From Phytoactinopolyspora alkaliphila (GTDB taxonomy: Bacteria > Actinomycetota > Actinomycetes > Jiangellales > Jiangellaceae), in NCBI RefSeq assembly GCF_010550695.1, contig NZ_JAAGOB010000003.1, forward strand, positions 186,001 to 250,000: 64,000 nt of DNA, read 5' to 3'. Below the pieces are notes generated by a model. That model was not told the origin of the DNA. It ran no database searches and worked only from the letters and a program-made list of their open reading frames with translations. Each line of letters starts with the position of its first letter. The stretch's first letter is position 1. A program made the position numbers and the translations under genes. Shown here one piece after another: positions 1-9,573 of this stretch.

Positions 1-1
1 C

Positions 2-940
<939 letters not shown>

Positions 941-954
941 AGTCCCGCTCCGGT

Positions 955-1000
955 GGTGATCGTCACCTCGCCGCACCACCGTGCGAGGGTGGCGATCACC
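955..1000. terminator. hairpin after mdh
   Basis: Imperfect inverted repeat just after the mdh stop. GGTGATCG pairs with CGATCACC, followed inward by a G-T pair, CACC/GGTG and TCGC/GCGA with one bulged base. There is no T-run, so it is either a high-GC terminator or one of the GATC-containing palindromes that recur in gaps of this window. Confidence 0.5.
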
Positions 1001-1072
1001 GGGCGGAGCCGGCCATGAACGGCTCTGGTATCTTGACGTCGAGAGAATCCGGACAGCAGGAGCGTTGAACTT

Positions 1073-2290
1073 ATGGCGAAGATCAAGGTAGCCGGCCCCG
1101 TCGTCGAACTCGACGGTGACGAGATGACGCGGATCATCTGGTCGTTCATCAAGGAACGGCTGATCCACCCGTACCTCGACGTCGATCTGCGGTACTACGA
1201 CCTCTCGATCCAGCACCGCGACGAGACCGAAGACCAGGTCACCATCGACGCGGCCAACGCGATCAAGGAGCACGGCGTCGGCGTCAAGTGCGCCACCATC
1301 ACGCCGGACGAGGCGCGGGTCGAGGAGTTCGGCCTGAAGAAGATGTGGCTCTCGCCCAACGGGACCATCCGGAACATCCTCGGCGGCGTGGTCTTCCGCG
1401 AGCCGATCATCATCTCGAACATCCCGCGCCTGGTGCCGGGCTGGACCAAGCCGATCATCATCGGCCGTCACGCCCACGGCGACCAGTACCGCGCCACCAA
1501 CTTCAAGGCTCCCGGTGCCGGCACCGTCACCATCACCTACACGCCGGCCGACGGCTCGGAGCCGATCCAGCATGAGGTGGTGAACATGCCCGAGGACGGC
1601 GGCGTCGTCATGGGCATGTACAACTTCAACAAGTCCATCGAGGACTTCGCCCGCGCGTCCCTGTCCTACGGGCTGCAGCGCGGCTATCCGGTCTACATGT
1701 CGACGAAGAACACCATCCTGAAGGCCTACGACGGCGCCTTCAAGGACATTTTCGCCGATGTCTACGAGCGCGAGTTCAAGGCCGACTTCGAGGCCGCCGG
1801 GCTCACCTACGAGCACCGGCTCATCGACGACATGGTGGCCGCCGCGCTCAAGTGGGAGGGCGGCTATGTCTGGGCGTGCAAGAACTACGACGGAGACGTC
1901 CAGTCCGACACCGTGGCGCAGGGCTTCGGTTCGCTCGGCCTGATGACCTCGGTGCTCATGACGCCGGACGGCAAGACGGTCGAGGCGGAGGCGGCGCACG
2001 GCACCGTCACCCGGCACTACCGCCAGCACCAGCAGGGTAAGCCCACGTCCACCAACCCGATCGCGTCGATCTTCGCGTGGACCCGTGGCCTGATGCATCG
2101 CGGCAAGCTCGACAACACACCCGAGGTCACCGGCTTCGCCGAGGCCCTCGAGGACGTCGTCATCAAGACGGTCGAGTCCGGTGTGATGACGAAGGACCTG
2201 GCGCTGCTCGTGGGCAAGGACCAGGAGTGGAAGACCACTGAGGAGTTCCTCGCGGCTCTCGACGAGAACCTCGCCGCCCGCCTCGCCTGA
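1073..2290 (+). CDS. icd: NADP-dependent isocitrate dehydrogenase
   Basis: Converts isocitrate to 2-oxoglutarate and CO2 in the TCA cycle, producing NADPH. The 405-residue length and sequence match the homodimeric eukaryote-type (subfamily II) enzymes rather than the E. coli-type Icd. Recognisable segments are [13 protein letters not shown] near the N-terminus, the substrate-binding [12 protein letters not shown] stretch, [15 protein letters not shown], and the C-terminal [11 protein letters not shown] and [12 protein letters not shown] motifs. The ATG is preceded by an AGGAG ribosome-binding site about 10 bases upstream. It is followed by a strong hairpin, so it is probably monocistronic. 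Confidence 0.96.
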   Translation: MAKIKVAGPVVELDGDEMTRIIWSFIKERLIHPYLDVDLRYYDLSIQHRDETEDQVTIDAANAIKEHGVGVKCATITPDEARVEEFGLKKMWLSPNGTIRNILGGVVFREPIIISNIPRLVPGWTKPIIIGRHAHGDQYRATNFKAPGAGTVTITYTPADGSEPIQHEVVNMPEDGGVVMGMYNFNKSIEDFARASLSYGLQRGYPVYMSTKNTILKAYDGAFKDIFADVYEREFKADFEAAGLTYEHRLIDDMVAAALKWEGGYVWACKNYDGDVQSDTVAQGFGSLGLMTSVLMTPDGKTVEAEAAHGTVTRHYRQHQQGKPTSTNPIASIFAWTRGLMHRGKLDNTPEVTGFAEALEDVVIKTVESGVMTKDLALLVGKDQEWKTTEEFLAALDENLAARLA

Positions 2291-2296
2291 GGTGTG

Positions 2297-2470
2297 TCAC
2301 CTGATCGTCGCTTGTGCACCTGATCGCTTCCGTGGAAACGATCAGGTGCACACGTCGTTGTGGGCACGCTGTACAGCGGCGGACAACGTCACCTGATCAA
2401 CTCCGGCATGTGGACGGCAGATGATCAGGTGGCTGAAACGGCGCCCGCGGCGCTGGTTGGTCATCTGATC
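2297..2470. repeat. cluster of CACCTGATC(A) repeats in direct and inverted orientation
   Basis: The gap between icd and the next gene carries the 9-10-mer CACCTGATC(A) or its complement near 2299, 2317, 2341, 2390 and 2422, with a degenerate copy near 2463. Two pairs form hairpins: 2314/2351 and the perfect 10-base arms at 2390-2399 / 2422-2431. No protein-coding signal is seen in the gap. Confidence 0.6.
2314..2351. terminator. icd terminator hairpin
   Basis: Perfect 13-base arms (GTGCACCTGATCG and its complement) around a 12-base spacer that contains a further TTCC/GGAA pairing. It lies 24 bases after the icd stop. It also belongs to the family of CACCTGATC repeats in this gap. Confidence 0.65.
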
Positions 2471-2517
2471 CATTAATCACTGTCGGCGTCCCGTCCCTCG
2501 CCGGTACCGTCACACGT

Positions 2518-3471
2518 ATGGTCGATGTTGAGACGTTCCGGGCTCTGGCGAGGTCGTCGCCATGGCTGTGGTCGTCGATCCAGCTGACCAGGACCATGAT
2601 CGGGCAGGAGAACGACGAGCGGGTGCGGGCCTGGATCCGCCGGCCGGGCCTGATGCGAGTGGAACCCGAGGGCGGCGTAGCCACGGTGATCCACGAGTCG
2701 CGCGATGCGGGACGAGGCGGTGCCGGGCTGGGCACCATGGCGCGTGGCCGTGCGCGGTACAGCGACGCGGAGCCCGATCGGCCCCGGTCCGTCGCCTCGC
2801 GCCTGTTCGGGTGGTCGGCGTACGTGAGCATGGGTGCCGCGGAGCCAGGCGTGGTGGATCCTCACGACGATGCGGCGGGCGCACCCACCGGTGAGGCCGA
2901 ATTCCGAACGCCCCAGGATCCGCTGGCGCCGCAGCCGGTGTGGCGCGACGACGGGCTGGTCGCCACCCGCGCGGACGGCTTCACCGTCGAGTACGACGAT
3001 CCCATGTATGTGAACTACCTGTGGGTGGCGATGCTCGACCCGCTGGAACTGGCCGACGGCATCGAGCACGACGACGGCGGCCTGCCCGACGACGGCGGCC
3101 TGGCCGACGACGGCGGCCTGGCCGACGACGGCGTCCGGCCGCCAGGCGTCGAGGTGCTGGAGCTGACCGAAAGCCTCCGGCACGGCCGGCCGACGCTGGA
3201 CGTCCTGGTCCGGCCCACCGCCCACTACAACCCCCGGTGTACCTGTTGTGCGCTGCTGTTCAGCGAGGTGACGGCCAGACTGCTGCGTGAAGAAGGTGTG
3301 CCTCTGCCCGAGCCGATGCCGGTGTTCCCCGACGCACACCGGGTGTCCTTGGACCGCCGGACGGGCATCTGCGTCGAGCTGCGCGACGTCGGTGGTGATC
3401 GGGACGGGGTCGGGTTCGGCGTCGTCATCGAGGAGGTCGACGCGGTCTATACGGACGCGTTGTTCGGATGA
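2518..3471 (+). CDS. protein of unknown function with acidic DDGGL repeats
   Basis: A 317-residue protein I do not recognise. It has no signal peptide and no transmembrane segment. Residues about 185-205 are an acidic low-complexity stretch (DDGGLP/DDGGLA units) encoded by a DNA tandem repeat. The C-terminal part has a cysteine cluster, NPRCTCCALLFSE, which could bind a metal, followed by a predicted alpha/beta region. Codon use is typical of the neighbours, with strong third-position GC, and the frame is continuous, so I take it as a real gene. It lies alone between icd and a convergent regulator gene. The start is the ATG at 2518. Confidence 0.7.
   Translation: MVDVETFRALARSSPWLWSSIQLTRTMIGQENDERVRAWIRRPGLMRVEPEGGVATVIHESRDAGRGGAGLGTMARGRARYSDAEPDRPRSVASRLFGWSAYVSMGAAEPGVVDPHDDAAGAPTGEAEFRTPQDPLAPQPVWRDDGLVATRADGFTVEYDDPMYVNYLWVAMLDPLELADGIEHDDGGLPDDGGLADDGGLADDGVRPPGVEVLELTESLRHGRPTLDVLVRPTAHYNPRCTCCALLFSEVTARLLREEGVPLPEPMPVFPDAHRVSLDRRTGICVELRDVGGDRDGVGFGVVIEEVDAVYTDALFG
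3070..3132. repeat. 18-bp tandem repeat inside the unknown gene
   Basis: Three full 18-base units and a partial fourth (gacgacggcggcctg plus a variable gcc/ccc triplet). They stay in frame and encode the DDGGLx repeats. Copy number may vary between strains. Confidence 0.85.
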
Positions 3472-3515
3472 AGGCGGTGTGGGGACCTGCCTGGCGGGTT
3501 GTTGCGGCGTCTGCT

Positions 3516-4139
3516 CTACGGGGTGTTCTTCGGGTGGACCGTGGCGGCCGGGGTCCTCGTGCTGGCTCGTTCGGGCGTGGAATCCGCACCGGCCGGCTCG
3601 GCTCCGACACGACGATAGTCGGCGCTGCCGGCGCGGGTCAGCAGCCCGCTATCGACCATGAGCCTGCGCAGCGTGGCGTGGTCGTCGTAGACCTCGTTGA
3701 GCATCTGATTGACCTCGGCCTCGGAGAGAACCCGGCCAGCGGGGATCAAGCGGACCAAGACGCCAGCCACGCGCTCCCGTGTACCTCGGTCCAGAGGAAG
3801 CGTCGTCAGCCGCCCGTTCGCGAAGAACCGAAGGAGGTCCGGCTCCTCCGCGAGGAGCCTCGTCACCGGAAGACCGGCCAAGAGCCCGTCCGCGGCGGTG
3901 CTCAACGGAGTCATGTCTGCGGCAACCGTGTGGCTGTGAAGGGCCAGCAGGCCGCACTCCTGTAAACGGACGATGTCTTTCAGTAGGGATTTCGGCGGCA
4001 CGTCGAACTCAGCGGCCAGGGATTGGACCGAGGTGTTGGCACCTCGCTCCTGACGTGTCAGCACGGTTGCGAGCAACTCGAGCCGGGCAGGTGTGGACAA
4101 GGCCTTGAGAATGGCCGCGGCGCGGCTGATCTCGGACAC
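3516..4139 (-). CDS. ArsR-type winged-helix regulator with DUF2087 domain
   Basis: Probable cytoplasmic transcription regulator of 207 residues. Residues about 1-70 form an ArsR/HTH_20-like winged helix (AAILKALSTPARLELLATVL, then SVQSLAAEFDVPPKSLLKDIVRLQECGLL). Residues about 125-180 match the DUF2087 pattern (LIPAGRVLSEAEVNQMLNEVYDD then LRRLMVDSGLLTR), a module often fused to such DNA-binding domains. The tail after residue 180 is Pro/Thr/Ala-rich and probably disordered. It converges with the unknown gene upstream and precedes the siderophore-interacting protein gene on the same strand, with about 100 bases between, so co-transcription is possible but not shown. Confidence 0.8.
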   Translation of the reverse strand: MSEISRAAAILKALSTPARLELLATVLTRQERGANTSVQSLAAEFDVPPKSLLKDIVRLQECGLLALHSHTVAADMTPLSTAADGLLAGLPVTRLLAEEPDLLRFFANGRLTTLPLDRGTRERVAGVLVRLIPAGRVLSEAEVNQMLNEVYDDHATLRRLMVDSGLLTRAGSADYRRVGAEPAGADSTPERASTRTPAATVHPKNTP

Positions 4140-4238
4140 GGCTTCCCCAGTACTGTCGACGACGTCCGGCAGCCCTGAACGTACAGCTCCGCCGTAACCC
4201 CTGTCGACGGAATTTCGCCGCCACGGGCCGCCGCGCTG

Positions 4239-5243
4239 TCAGCCGTCGTCGAGAGAGCGGCCGAGGCGCCAGTAGCCCATGAACGTCACGGCGCGCTTGT
4301 CGATGCCGCGCTCGCGGACCAGATGGCGCCGTATCGCCTTCACCGCGCCTGCCTCGCCGGCCACCCATGCGTAGACCGTGCTGCTGGTGCCGGCCGCGAC
4401 CTCCCAGAGCACCTCGAGGTCGATGTCCACGGTGTCGACCAGCGATGAGTGGTCGAGGGTGGAGGCCGGTGCGTCGAACGTGGCGGCACTGACCGCCTCG
4501 ACCAGCCGCTGGCCGTGCGGGACAGCGGTGCCGTCGGGCAGCTGACGCGGAAGCCATGTGATCTCTGTGTGCTCCGGCGCTGGCAGGTCGAGCACGTCCG
4601 CGGGGGCGGGCACTTCGAGGAACACGCGTACGCGGGCAGCGGTCTGCGCATGGGTCAGCGTGTCCAGGATGCCGCCGATCGCAGGAACGGCAGTCTCGTC
4701 GCCGGCGATGAGGATGTCACGGGCGGCGGGCGGCGGGTTCCACTCGTGGCCGCGGCAGTCGCCGTCGTGCAAACGGTTCGGCCCGATGGCGGCGAGCTCG
4801 TCGCCCACCGAAGCGGTGGCCGCCCAGATGGCTGCCGGTCCGGTCGGGCCGAGATCACCGTGGCCGTGCAGGACGAAGTCGACGTCGAGCTCGCGCTGCT
4901 CGGGACGGACGGCACGGATCGTGTAGGTGCGCACGGACCCGCGGACTGCCGGGTCCATGGCGCGGTATTGGAGATACCAGTCCGGCCCCGAGAACTCGGG
5001 GAGGTCCTGTCCCGCTCGGGGGATGTAGAGCTTGATGCGCTGGTCGGGGCCGTCGTGGCCGAACTGGTCGAGATCCTCTCCGGTGAACGTAATCCGGAGG
5101 AAGGCGGGGCTCAGCTGCTGCACCCGCGCGACGACGATCCGGAACGGCCGCCATGGCGACACCTGCGGTGCCGGAGTGGTGTTGGTTCCGGCGGTGCCGG
5201 CCGGTGTGGTGGCGGCATCCTGTTCGGTTGCGGTGATGGTCAT
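4239..5243 (-). CDS. siderophore-interacting protein, FAD-dependent ferric-siderophore reductase
   Basis: Cytoplasmic flavoprotein of the SIP/ViuB family that releases iron from imported ferric siderophores by reduction. After a Thr/Ala-rich N-terminus of about 30 residues comes the FAD-binding beta-barrel (FRIVVARVQQLSPAFLRITFTGEDL, YTIRAVRP, VDFVLHGHGDLGPTGPAAIWA) and then the NAD(P)H-binding SIP domain (ILIAGDETAVPAIGGIL). The C-terminal KAIRRHLVRERGIDKRAVTFMGYWRLG is characteristic of the family. It lies behind a good iron box (5297-5315), so expression is probably repressed by a DmdR/IdeR-type regulator when iron is sufficient. No siderophore biosynthesis or transport gene is nearby. Confidence 0.93.
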   Translation of the reverse strand: MTITATEQDAATTPAGTAGTNTTPAPQVSPWRPFRIVVARVQQLSPAFLRITFTGEDLDQFGHDGPDQRIKLYIPRAGQDLPEFSGPDWYLQYRAMDPAVRGSVRTYTIRAVRPEQRELDVDFVLHGHGDLGPTGPAAIWAATASVGDELAAIGPNRLHDGDCRGHEWNPPPAARDILIAGDETAVPAIGGILDTLTHAQTAARVRVFLEVPAPADVLDLPAPEHTEITWLPRQLPDGTAVPHGQRLVEAVSAATFDAPASTLDHSSLVDTVDIDLEVLWEVAAGTSSTVYAWVAGEAGAVKAIRRHLVRERGIDKRAVTFMGYWRLGRSLDDG

Positions 5244-5296
5244 CAGATCCCCGTTGGAGCACAGCGTCGGTCGATGTCAGTGTAGCCGTAGCTAAC

Positions 5297-5315
5297 TTAG
5301 GCGAGCCTAACCGCA
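5297..5315 (-). promoter_or_regulatory. iron box (DmdR/IdeR-type operator)
   Basis: TTAGGCGAGCCTAACCGCA matches 14 of 19 positions of the actinobacterial iron-box consensus TTAGGTTAGGCTAACCTAA. It ends 54 bases upstream of the siderophore-interacting protein start, where a repressor would block its promoter. Confidence 0.7.
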
Positions 5316-5340
5316 TATGGGGCGTCTTGGCAACGGCGAG

Positions 5341-6555
5341 CTACCGGGAGGGGCGGCGGGCGGAGGCGCCGGCCGACGGCACAACAGTGAACGTGTGCGG
5401 CTCGGTGAAGCCGCGCCGGGCGAACGCCTCGCGTACGGCGTCGCCGACGACGTGGTCCTGGTCCGTGTCCACCAGTGCGATGATCGATCCGCCGAAACCG
5501 CCGCCGGTCATCCTGGCGCCCAGCGCCCCGGCTTCTAGCGCCGCGTCGACGGCGACGTCCAGCTCAGCCACCGTGACCTGGTAGTCATCCCGCAGCGACA
5601 CGTGCGACGCCGTCAGCAACGGGCCGATGTCGCGGACCCGCCCTGCGCGCAGCAGCCCCACTGTGTCCAAGACCCGCTGGTTCTCCGTCAGGACATGGCG
5701 CACTCGCCGGCGCATCACTGCCACGTCGTCCGCGGGAGCCTCGTCCGCGTCGGCCCGAGCCGGCGCCGAACTGTCGGCGTGCGCGCTGGGAGGGGACAAG
5801 CTGATGGACGGGGTGGACAACACCCGGTCGAGACGGCTCAGCACGTCGTCGACCGGATCGTCCTGCACGTCGCGCAGTGAAGAGACGCCGAGCCGGTGCG
5901 CAGCCTCCTCGCAGGTCCGGCGCCTCGCTCCGTACTCCCCGTCAGCGTGCCGGTGCGGCGCACGCGTGTCCACGATCAGCAGTTCGAGGCCGGCGCCGGA
6001 CAGGTCGCACGGAACCTGCTCCGCTGTCACAGAGGCGGCGTCGAAGAGAACGACGTGCCCGTCTCTGCCGTGCATCGACGCCATCTGATCCATGGCGCCG
6101 GTGGGAGCGCCAACGTAGCCGTTCTCGGCCTGTTGCCCGAGCAGAGCCATGGTGCTGGGCTCGAGCTTCAGACCGGCCAAGGAGTCAAGGGCCACCAGCA
6201 CTGAGCATTCCAGGGCCGCCGAGGACGACAGTCCGGCGCCGGTGGGGACGTCGCTGTCGATGCGCACGTCCGCGCCCGGAACGTCGTGCCCGACCTGCCG
6301 CAGCGCCCAGAACACACCGGCTACGTAGGCGGCCCAGCCCGTGACGTCGCCGGGAACGGTGTCGACGCCGAACTCGGTGGGTTCCATGCCGGAGGCCGAC
6401 GACGAGACACTCACGGTGCCGTTGTCGCGTGCGGTGACCGACGCCGTCGTCCGCTGCGGTATGGCCAGAGGCAGCGCGAACCCGCCGTTGTAGTCGGTGT
6501 GCTCGCCGATCAGGTTGACCCGGCCTGGCGCGGAGCCGGTCACTGTCGTGGTCAT
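5341..6555 (-). CDS. galK: galactokinase
   Basis: Phosphorylates galactose to galactose-1-phosphate, the first step of the Leloir pathway, and belongs to the GHMP kinases. The start is the ATG at 6555, which overlaps the galE stop (ATGA), giving 404 residues. The GHMP signature GRVNLIGEHTDYNGG lies at residues about 11-25, the ATP-binding GAGLSSSAALE near 115, and the C-terminal GARMTGGGFGG motif near 370. An unusual Ser/Pro/Ala-rich insert (about residues 270-305, STPSISLSPPSAHADSS...) interrupts the usual fold. It is the last gene of the deoR-galT-galE-galK operon. Confidence 0.95.
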   Translation of the reverse strand: MTTTVTGSAPGRVNLIGEHTDYNGGFALPLAIPQRTTASVTARDNGTVSVSSSASGMEPTEFGVDTVPGDVTGWAAYVAGVFWALRQVGHDVPGADVRIDSDVPTGAGLSSSAALECSVLVALDSLAGLKLEPSTMALLGQQAENGYVGAPTGAMDQMASMHGRDGHVVLFDAASVTAEQVPCDLSGAGLELLIVDTRAPHRHADGEYGARRRTCEEAAHRLGVSSLRDVQDDPVDDVLSRLDRVLSTPSISLSPPSAHADSSAPARADADEAPADDVAVMRRRVRHVLTENQRVLDTVGLLRAGRVRDIGPLLTASHVSLRDDYQVTVAELDVAVDAALEAGALGARMTGGGFGGSIIALVDTDQDHVVGDAVREAFARRGFTEPHTFTVVPSAGASARRPSR

Positions 6556-7517
6556 CGGCCGGCCTCCCGCATGAAGGCCCAGGCGTCGGCAACGATGCGG
6601 TCTAGATCGTGCTCGGCACGCCAGCCCAGGTCGGCGGCGATCCGCTCGGCGGAAGCGACGAGCACCGGGGGGTCTCCCGGACGACGGTCCTTGTCCACCA
6701 CGGGAACAGGATGGCCCGTCACCCGGCGCACCGACTCGATCACCTCGCGCACCGTGTACCCGGTACCCGATCCGAGATTGTAGATGCGGTGAGCGCCTGC
6801 CGCGTCCGGCTGGCCGGTCCAGTCCAGGGCCAGCAGGTGGGCCCGGCCGAGGTCCTCGACATGCAGATAGTCGCGCACCGCCGTGCCGTCTGCCGTGGGA
6901 TAGTCGGTGCCGAACACCGCGACGGAATCTCGGCGGCCGGCCGGCACAGCCAGCACGTTGGGAATCAGATGTGACTCCGGGTCGTGCCGCTCGCCATGCC
7001 GGCCATGAGCACCTCCGACGTTGAAATACCGCAGGCTCACCGCCGCCAGGCCGTGTGCGGCGGTCTCCCCGCTGAGCGCGTGGTCCACGGCCAGCTTGGT
7101 GTGCCCGTACGGGTTGATGGGCACGGCCGGGGCGTCTTCGCGGATCGGTGTCGTGGCCGGCTCGCCGTAGGTGGCGGCGGTAGAGGAGAACACCAGCCGC
7201 CGCACGCCTCGAGATCGCATCGCGTCCAGCAACCGCAGCGTTCCCGCGACGTTGTTCCACCAGTACAGCTCGGGCTCGGCGACGGATTCGGCGACGAGAG
7301 ACTTCGCGGCGAAGTGCAGGACGGCGTCGAAGGAGGTGTCCAGCACGTCGGCGGCGTCGGCGATGTCGGCCTCGACGAACGCCGCGCCGTCGGGAACGGC
7401 GTCGAAGTGTCCCGTGGACAGATTGTCCACAACGACGACGTCATGGCCGGCGGCCACCAGCTGGGATCCCACGACCGAGCCGATGTAACCGGCACCTCCG
7501 GTGACCAGGAGCTTCAC
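6552..7517 (-). CDS. galE: UDP-glucose 4-epimerase
   Basis: Interconverts UDP-galactose and UDP-glucose with bound NAD. It is a 321-residue extended SDR protein starting at GTG 7517, which overlaps the galT stop. The N-terminal TGGAGYIGS dinucleotide-binding motif is at residues about 7-15, and the catalytic SSTAATYG plus YGHTKLAVD (Tyr-x3-Lys) segment follows. The C-terminal LGWRAEHDLDRIVADAWAF is family-typical. The short spacing to both neighbours indicates translational coupling. The enzyme could also supply UDP-galactose to the polysaccharide locus at the far end of the window. Confidence 0.95.
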   Translation of the reverse strand: MKLLVTGGAGYIGSVVGSQLVAAGHDVVVVDNLSTGHFDAVPDGAAFVEADIADAADVLDTSFDAVLHFAAKSLVAESVAEPELYWWNNVAGTLRLLDAMRSRGVRRLVFSSTAATYGEPATTPIREDAPAVPINPYGHTKLAVDHALSGETAAHGLAAVSLRYFNVGGAHGRHGERHDPESHLIPNVLAVPAGRRDSVAVFGTDYPTADGTAVRDYLHVEDLGRAHLLALDWTGQPDAAGAHRIYNLGSGTGYTVREVIESVRRVTGHPVPVVDKDRRPGDPPVLVASAERIAADLGWRAEHDLDRIVADAWAFMREAGR

Positions 7518-8593
7518 GAGCGGACCTCCGCCCTGCGGAGCCGGTCCGCGACGTCCTCGGGCAGGACGTCGGTGATGAACGCGCCCATCGCCGACTCGGA
7601 TCCCGCGAGGTATTTCAGCTTGTCGGCCGCACGCCGGATGGAGAACAGCTGCATGTGCAGGTACCCCAGCTCCCGGCCAGCGTGCACCGGCGCCTGGTGC
7701 CAGGCCGCGATGTAGGGCAGGGGAGCGTCGTAGAGCGCGTCGAAGCGGCGCAGCACATCGAGGTAGACGGCGACGAAGTCGTCGCGTTCCTCGCCGGTGA
7801 GCGCCGGGATGTCCGGCACCTGCCGGTTCGGGTACAGGTGGACCTCGACCGGCCATCGGGCGGCGGCCGGCACGAATGCGGTCCAGTGCTGGGAGGCGAC
7901 GATCACCCGCTCCCCGGCGCGCTCCTCGGCCAGGATGTCCGCGAAGAGATGGCCGCCGCTGGTGTCCTGGTAGCGGCGAGCGTTCTCCAGCATCCGGGCG
8001 GAGCGCGGCGTGACGTACGGATACGCGTAGATCTGCCCGTGCGGGTGAGAGAGCGTGACGCCGATCTCCTCGCCCCGGTTCTCGAAGCAGAAGACCTGCT
8101 CCACACCGGGGAGAGCGGAGAGCTCGGACGTCCGGTCCGCCCACGCGTCGACGACGAGCCGGGCCTGAGCCTGACTGAGGGTGGCGAACGAGGCGTCGTG
8201 CCGGCTGCTGAAGCACACCACCTCGCAGCGACCGGTGCCCGCACGCACGGGGACCAGCTCACTGCCCGGGGGCGTGTCCGCGGCAGCCATGGACAGGCTC
8301 GGGAAACGGTTCTCGAAGACGACGACGTCGTAGTCCGGTGACGGTACTTCGGTCTGCTTGCCGTCCCGGGAGGGGCACAAGGGGCACAGATCGGCCGGTG
8401 GCAGGAACGTGCGGGTCTGCCGGTGTGAGGCCATCGCCACCCACTCGCCGAGCAGGGGGTCGTAGCGCATCTGTGACGCCGTGCTCACCTGCGGCAGCTC
8501 GCGCGGGTCGTCGAGCCGGCGCGTGGCGTCGTCCGCCAGGTCGAAGTAGATGATCTCGCGGCCGTCCGCGAGCCGGGCTGGTGTCCGTTTCAC
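7514..8593 (-). CDS. galT: galactose-1-phosphate uridylyltransferase
   Basis: Transfers UMP from UDP-glucose to galactose-1-phosphate (Leloir pathway). It has 359 residues. The zinc-site cysteines are in the CPLCP motif near residue 70, and the active-site HPHGQ, whose second His forms the uridylyl intermediate, is near residue 180. The ENRFPSLS and CFENRGEEIGVTLSHPHGQ segments are family hallmarks. It overlaps the DeoR gene upstream and galE downstream by 4 bases each. Confidence 0.95.
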   Translation of the reverse strand: MKRTPARLADGREIIYFDLADDATRRLDDPRELPQVSTASQMRYDPLLGEWVAMASHRQTRTFLPPADLCPLCPSRDGKQTEVPSPDYDVVVFENRFPSLSMAAADTPPGSELVPVRAGTGRCEVVCFSSRHDASFATLSQAQARLVVDAWADRTSELSALPGVEQVFCFENRGEEIGVTLSHPHGQIYAYPYVTPRSARMLENARRYQDTSGGHLFADILAEERAGERVIVASQHWTAFVPAAARWPVEVHLYPNRQVPDIPALTGEERDDFVAVYLDVLRRFDALYDAPLPYIAAWHQAPVHAGRELGYLHMQLFSIRRAADKLKYLAGSESAMGAFITDVLPEDVADRLRRAEVRS

Positions 8594-9444
8594 GAGTCTC
8601 CCTGGATGGCGTCAATGGCGTGCGCTGGTTTCGCGTTGACCGGGTGCGTGTCGGGGGGCAGGGCGACGGCAGGCCCCGGAGCGAGGACGAGCTCGGCGAC
8701 CTCATCGCCGAGGGTCTTTCGGGCGTCGTGGGGCAGAGCGTCGTCGCTGACGAGTACGTCCGCCTGATCGAGGCCGGCGATGGTGCTCAGGCCGACGGTG
8801 CGCCATTTCGTGTGATCGGCGAGGACGACGAGCCGTTGCGCGGCGCTGACCATCGCCCGGTTGGTCTCGGCCTCGAGGATGTTGGGCGTGGTGAATCCGG
8901 CGCCCGGATCCATGCCGTGCACGCCGAGGAAGACGAGATCGACATGGAGCTGGCGCAGCGCCGAGACAGCCACCGGGCCGACGAGGGCGTCGGACGGGGT
9001 GCGTACACCGCCGGTGAGCACGACCGAGGTGTCCGGCGACGGTGAGGCGTGGAAGACGTCGGCGATCTGGATGGAGTTGGTGACCACGGTGAGGTTCGGC
9101 ACCGCGCTGAGACGGCGGGCGAAGGTCCAGGTGGTGGTGCCGGCCGAGATCGCGATGGCGGCGCCAGGAGAGACCAGGGCGGCGGCCGCCTGGGCGATGG
9201 CCTCCTTCTCCGCCTGCTGCCGGACCGACTTCGCCGCGAAGCCGGGCTCGTCGGTGCTGGGCGCGCGACGAGCGGTGGCTCCTCCGTGGACCTTGTCGAG
9301 TGCATCTCGGTCTGCCAGGACGTCGAGATCGCGCCGGATGGTCATCTCGGAGACGTCGAGGAGAACGGCGAGGTCGGTGACCCGGGCTGCGCCGCGGTGT
9401 GCGACCTCATGCAGGATGCGGGACCGCCGCTGTTCCGCCAGCAT
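8590..9444 (-). CDS. DeoR/GlpR-family repressor of the gal operon
   Basis: Transcription repressor of 284 residues and the first gene of the gal operon. The N-terminal DeoR helix-turn-helix is clear (MLAEQRRSRILHEVAHRG, VTDLAVLLDVSEMTIRRDLDVL, then KVHGGA). The C-terminal part is the sugar-phosphate-sensing DeoRC domain (AISAGTTTWTFARRL; VVLADHTKWRTVGLSTIAGL). Its ATG follows a strong GGGAGGTGATG ribosome-binding site. It probably controls its own operon in response to a phosphorylated sugar, though the ligand is not evident from sequence. Confidence 0.9.
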   Translation of the reverse strand: MLAEQRRSRILHEVAHRGAARVTDLAVLLDVSEMTIRRDLDVLADRDALDKVHGGATARRAPSTDEPGFAAKSVRQQAEKEAIAQAAAALVSPGAAIAISAGTTTWTFARRLSAVPNLTVVTNSIQIADVFHASPSPDTSVVLTGGVRTPSDALVGPVAVSALRQLHVDLVFLGVHGMDPGAGFTTPNILEAETNRAMVSAAQRLVVLADHTKWRTVGLSTIAGLDQADVLVSDDALPHDARKTLGDEVAELVLAPGPAVALPPDTHPVNAKPAHAIDAIQGDS

Positions 9445-9471
9445 CGAACATCACCTCCCATTGACTGCCAG

Positions 9472-9500
9472 ATCAAAACAATATCGCACATAAACAAACC
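9472..9500 (-). promoter_or_regulatory. candidate DeoR operator / gal operon promoter region
   Basis: An AT-rich patch 28-56 bases upstream of the repressor gene contains two AAACAA-type copies (near 9476 and 9492). It reads TTTGTTTATGTG...ATTGTTTTGAT on the coding strand. Short repeats of this kind are typical of DeoR-family sites. No convincing -35/-10 pair could be assigned. Confidence 0.4.
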
Positions 9501-9573
9501 TGGCTGAGCTCGGGTGGCACGGACTTAGTAACGCGTCAGTGAAATGTCTCGGAAGATATGCCCAGGAGGCCGC

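Noticed and set aside
3070-3132. Short regular repeats that could suggest a CRISPR array
   Set aside because: They are direct tandem units without spacers, inside a reading frame. No CRISPR array or cas gene was seen in the window.
2473-3339. 288-codon minus-strand frame opposite the unknown gene at 2518
   Set aside because: The plus-strand frame has the better codon pattern and a proper start; the minus product is low-complexity and Arg/His-rich.
5341-7260. 639-codon frame that could suggest a GalE-GalK fusion
   Set aside because: The extra N-terminal part is out of frame with galE and has no similarity; galK starts at the ATG overlapping the galE stop.
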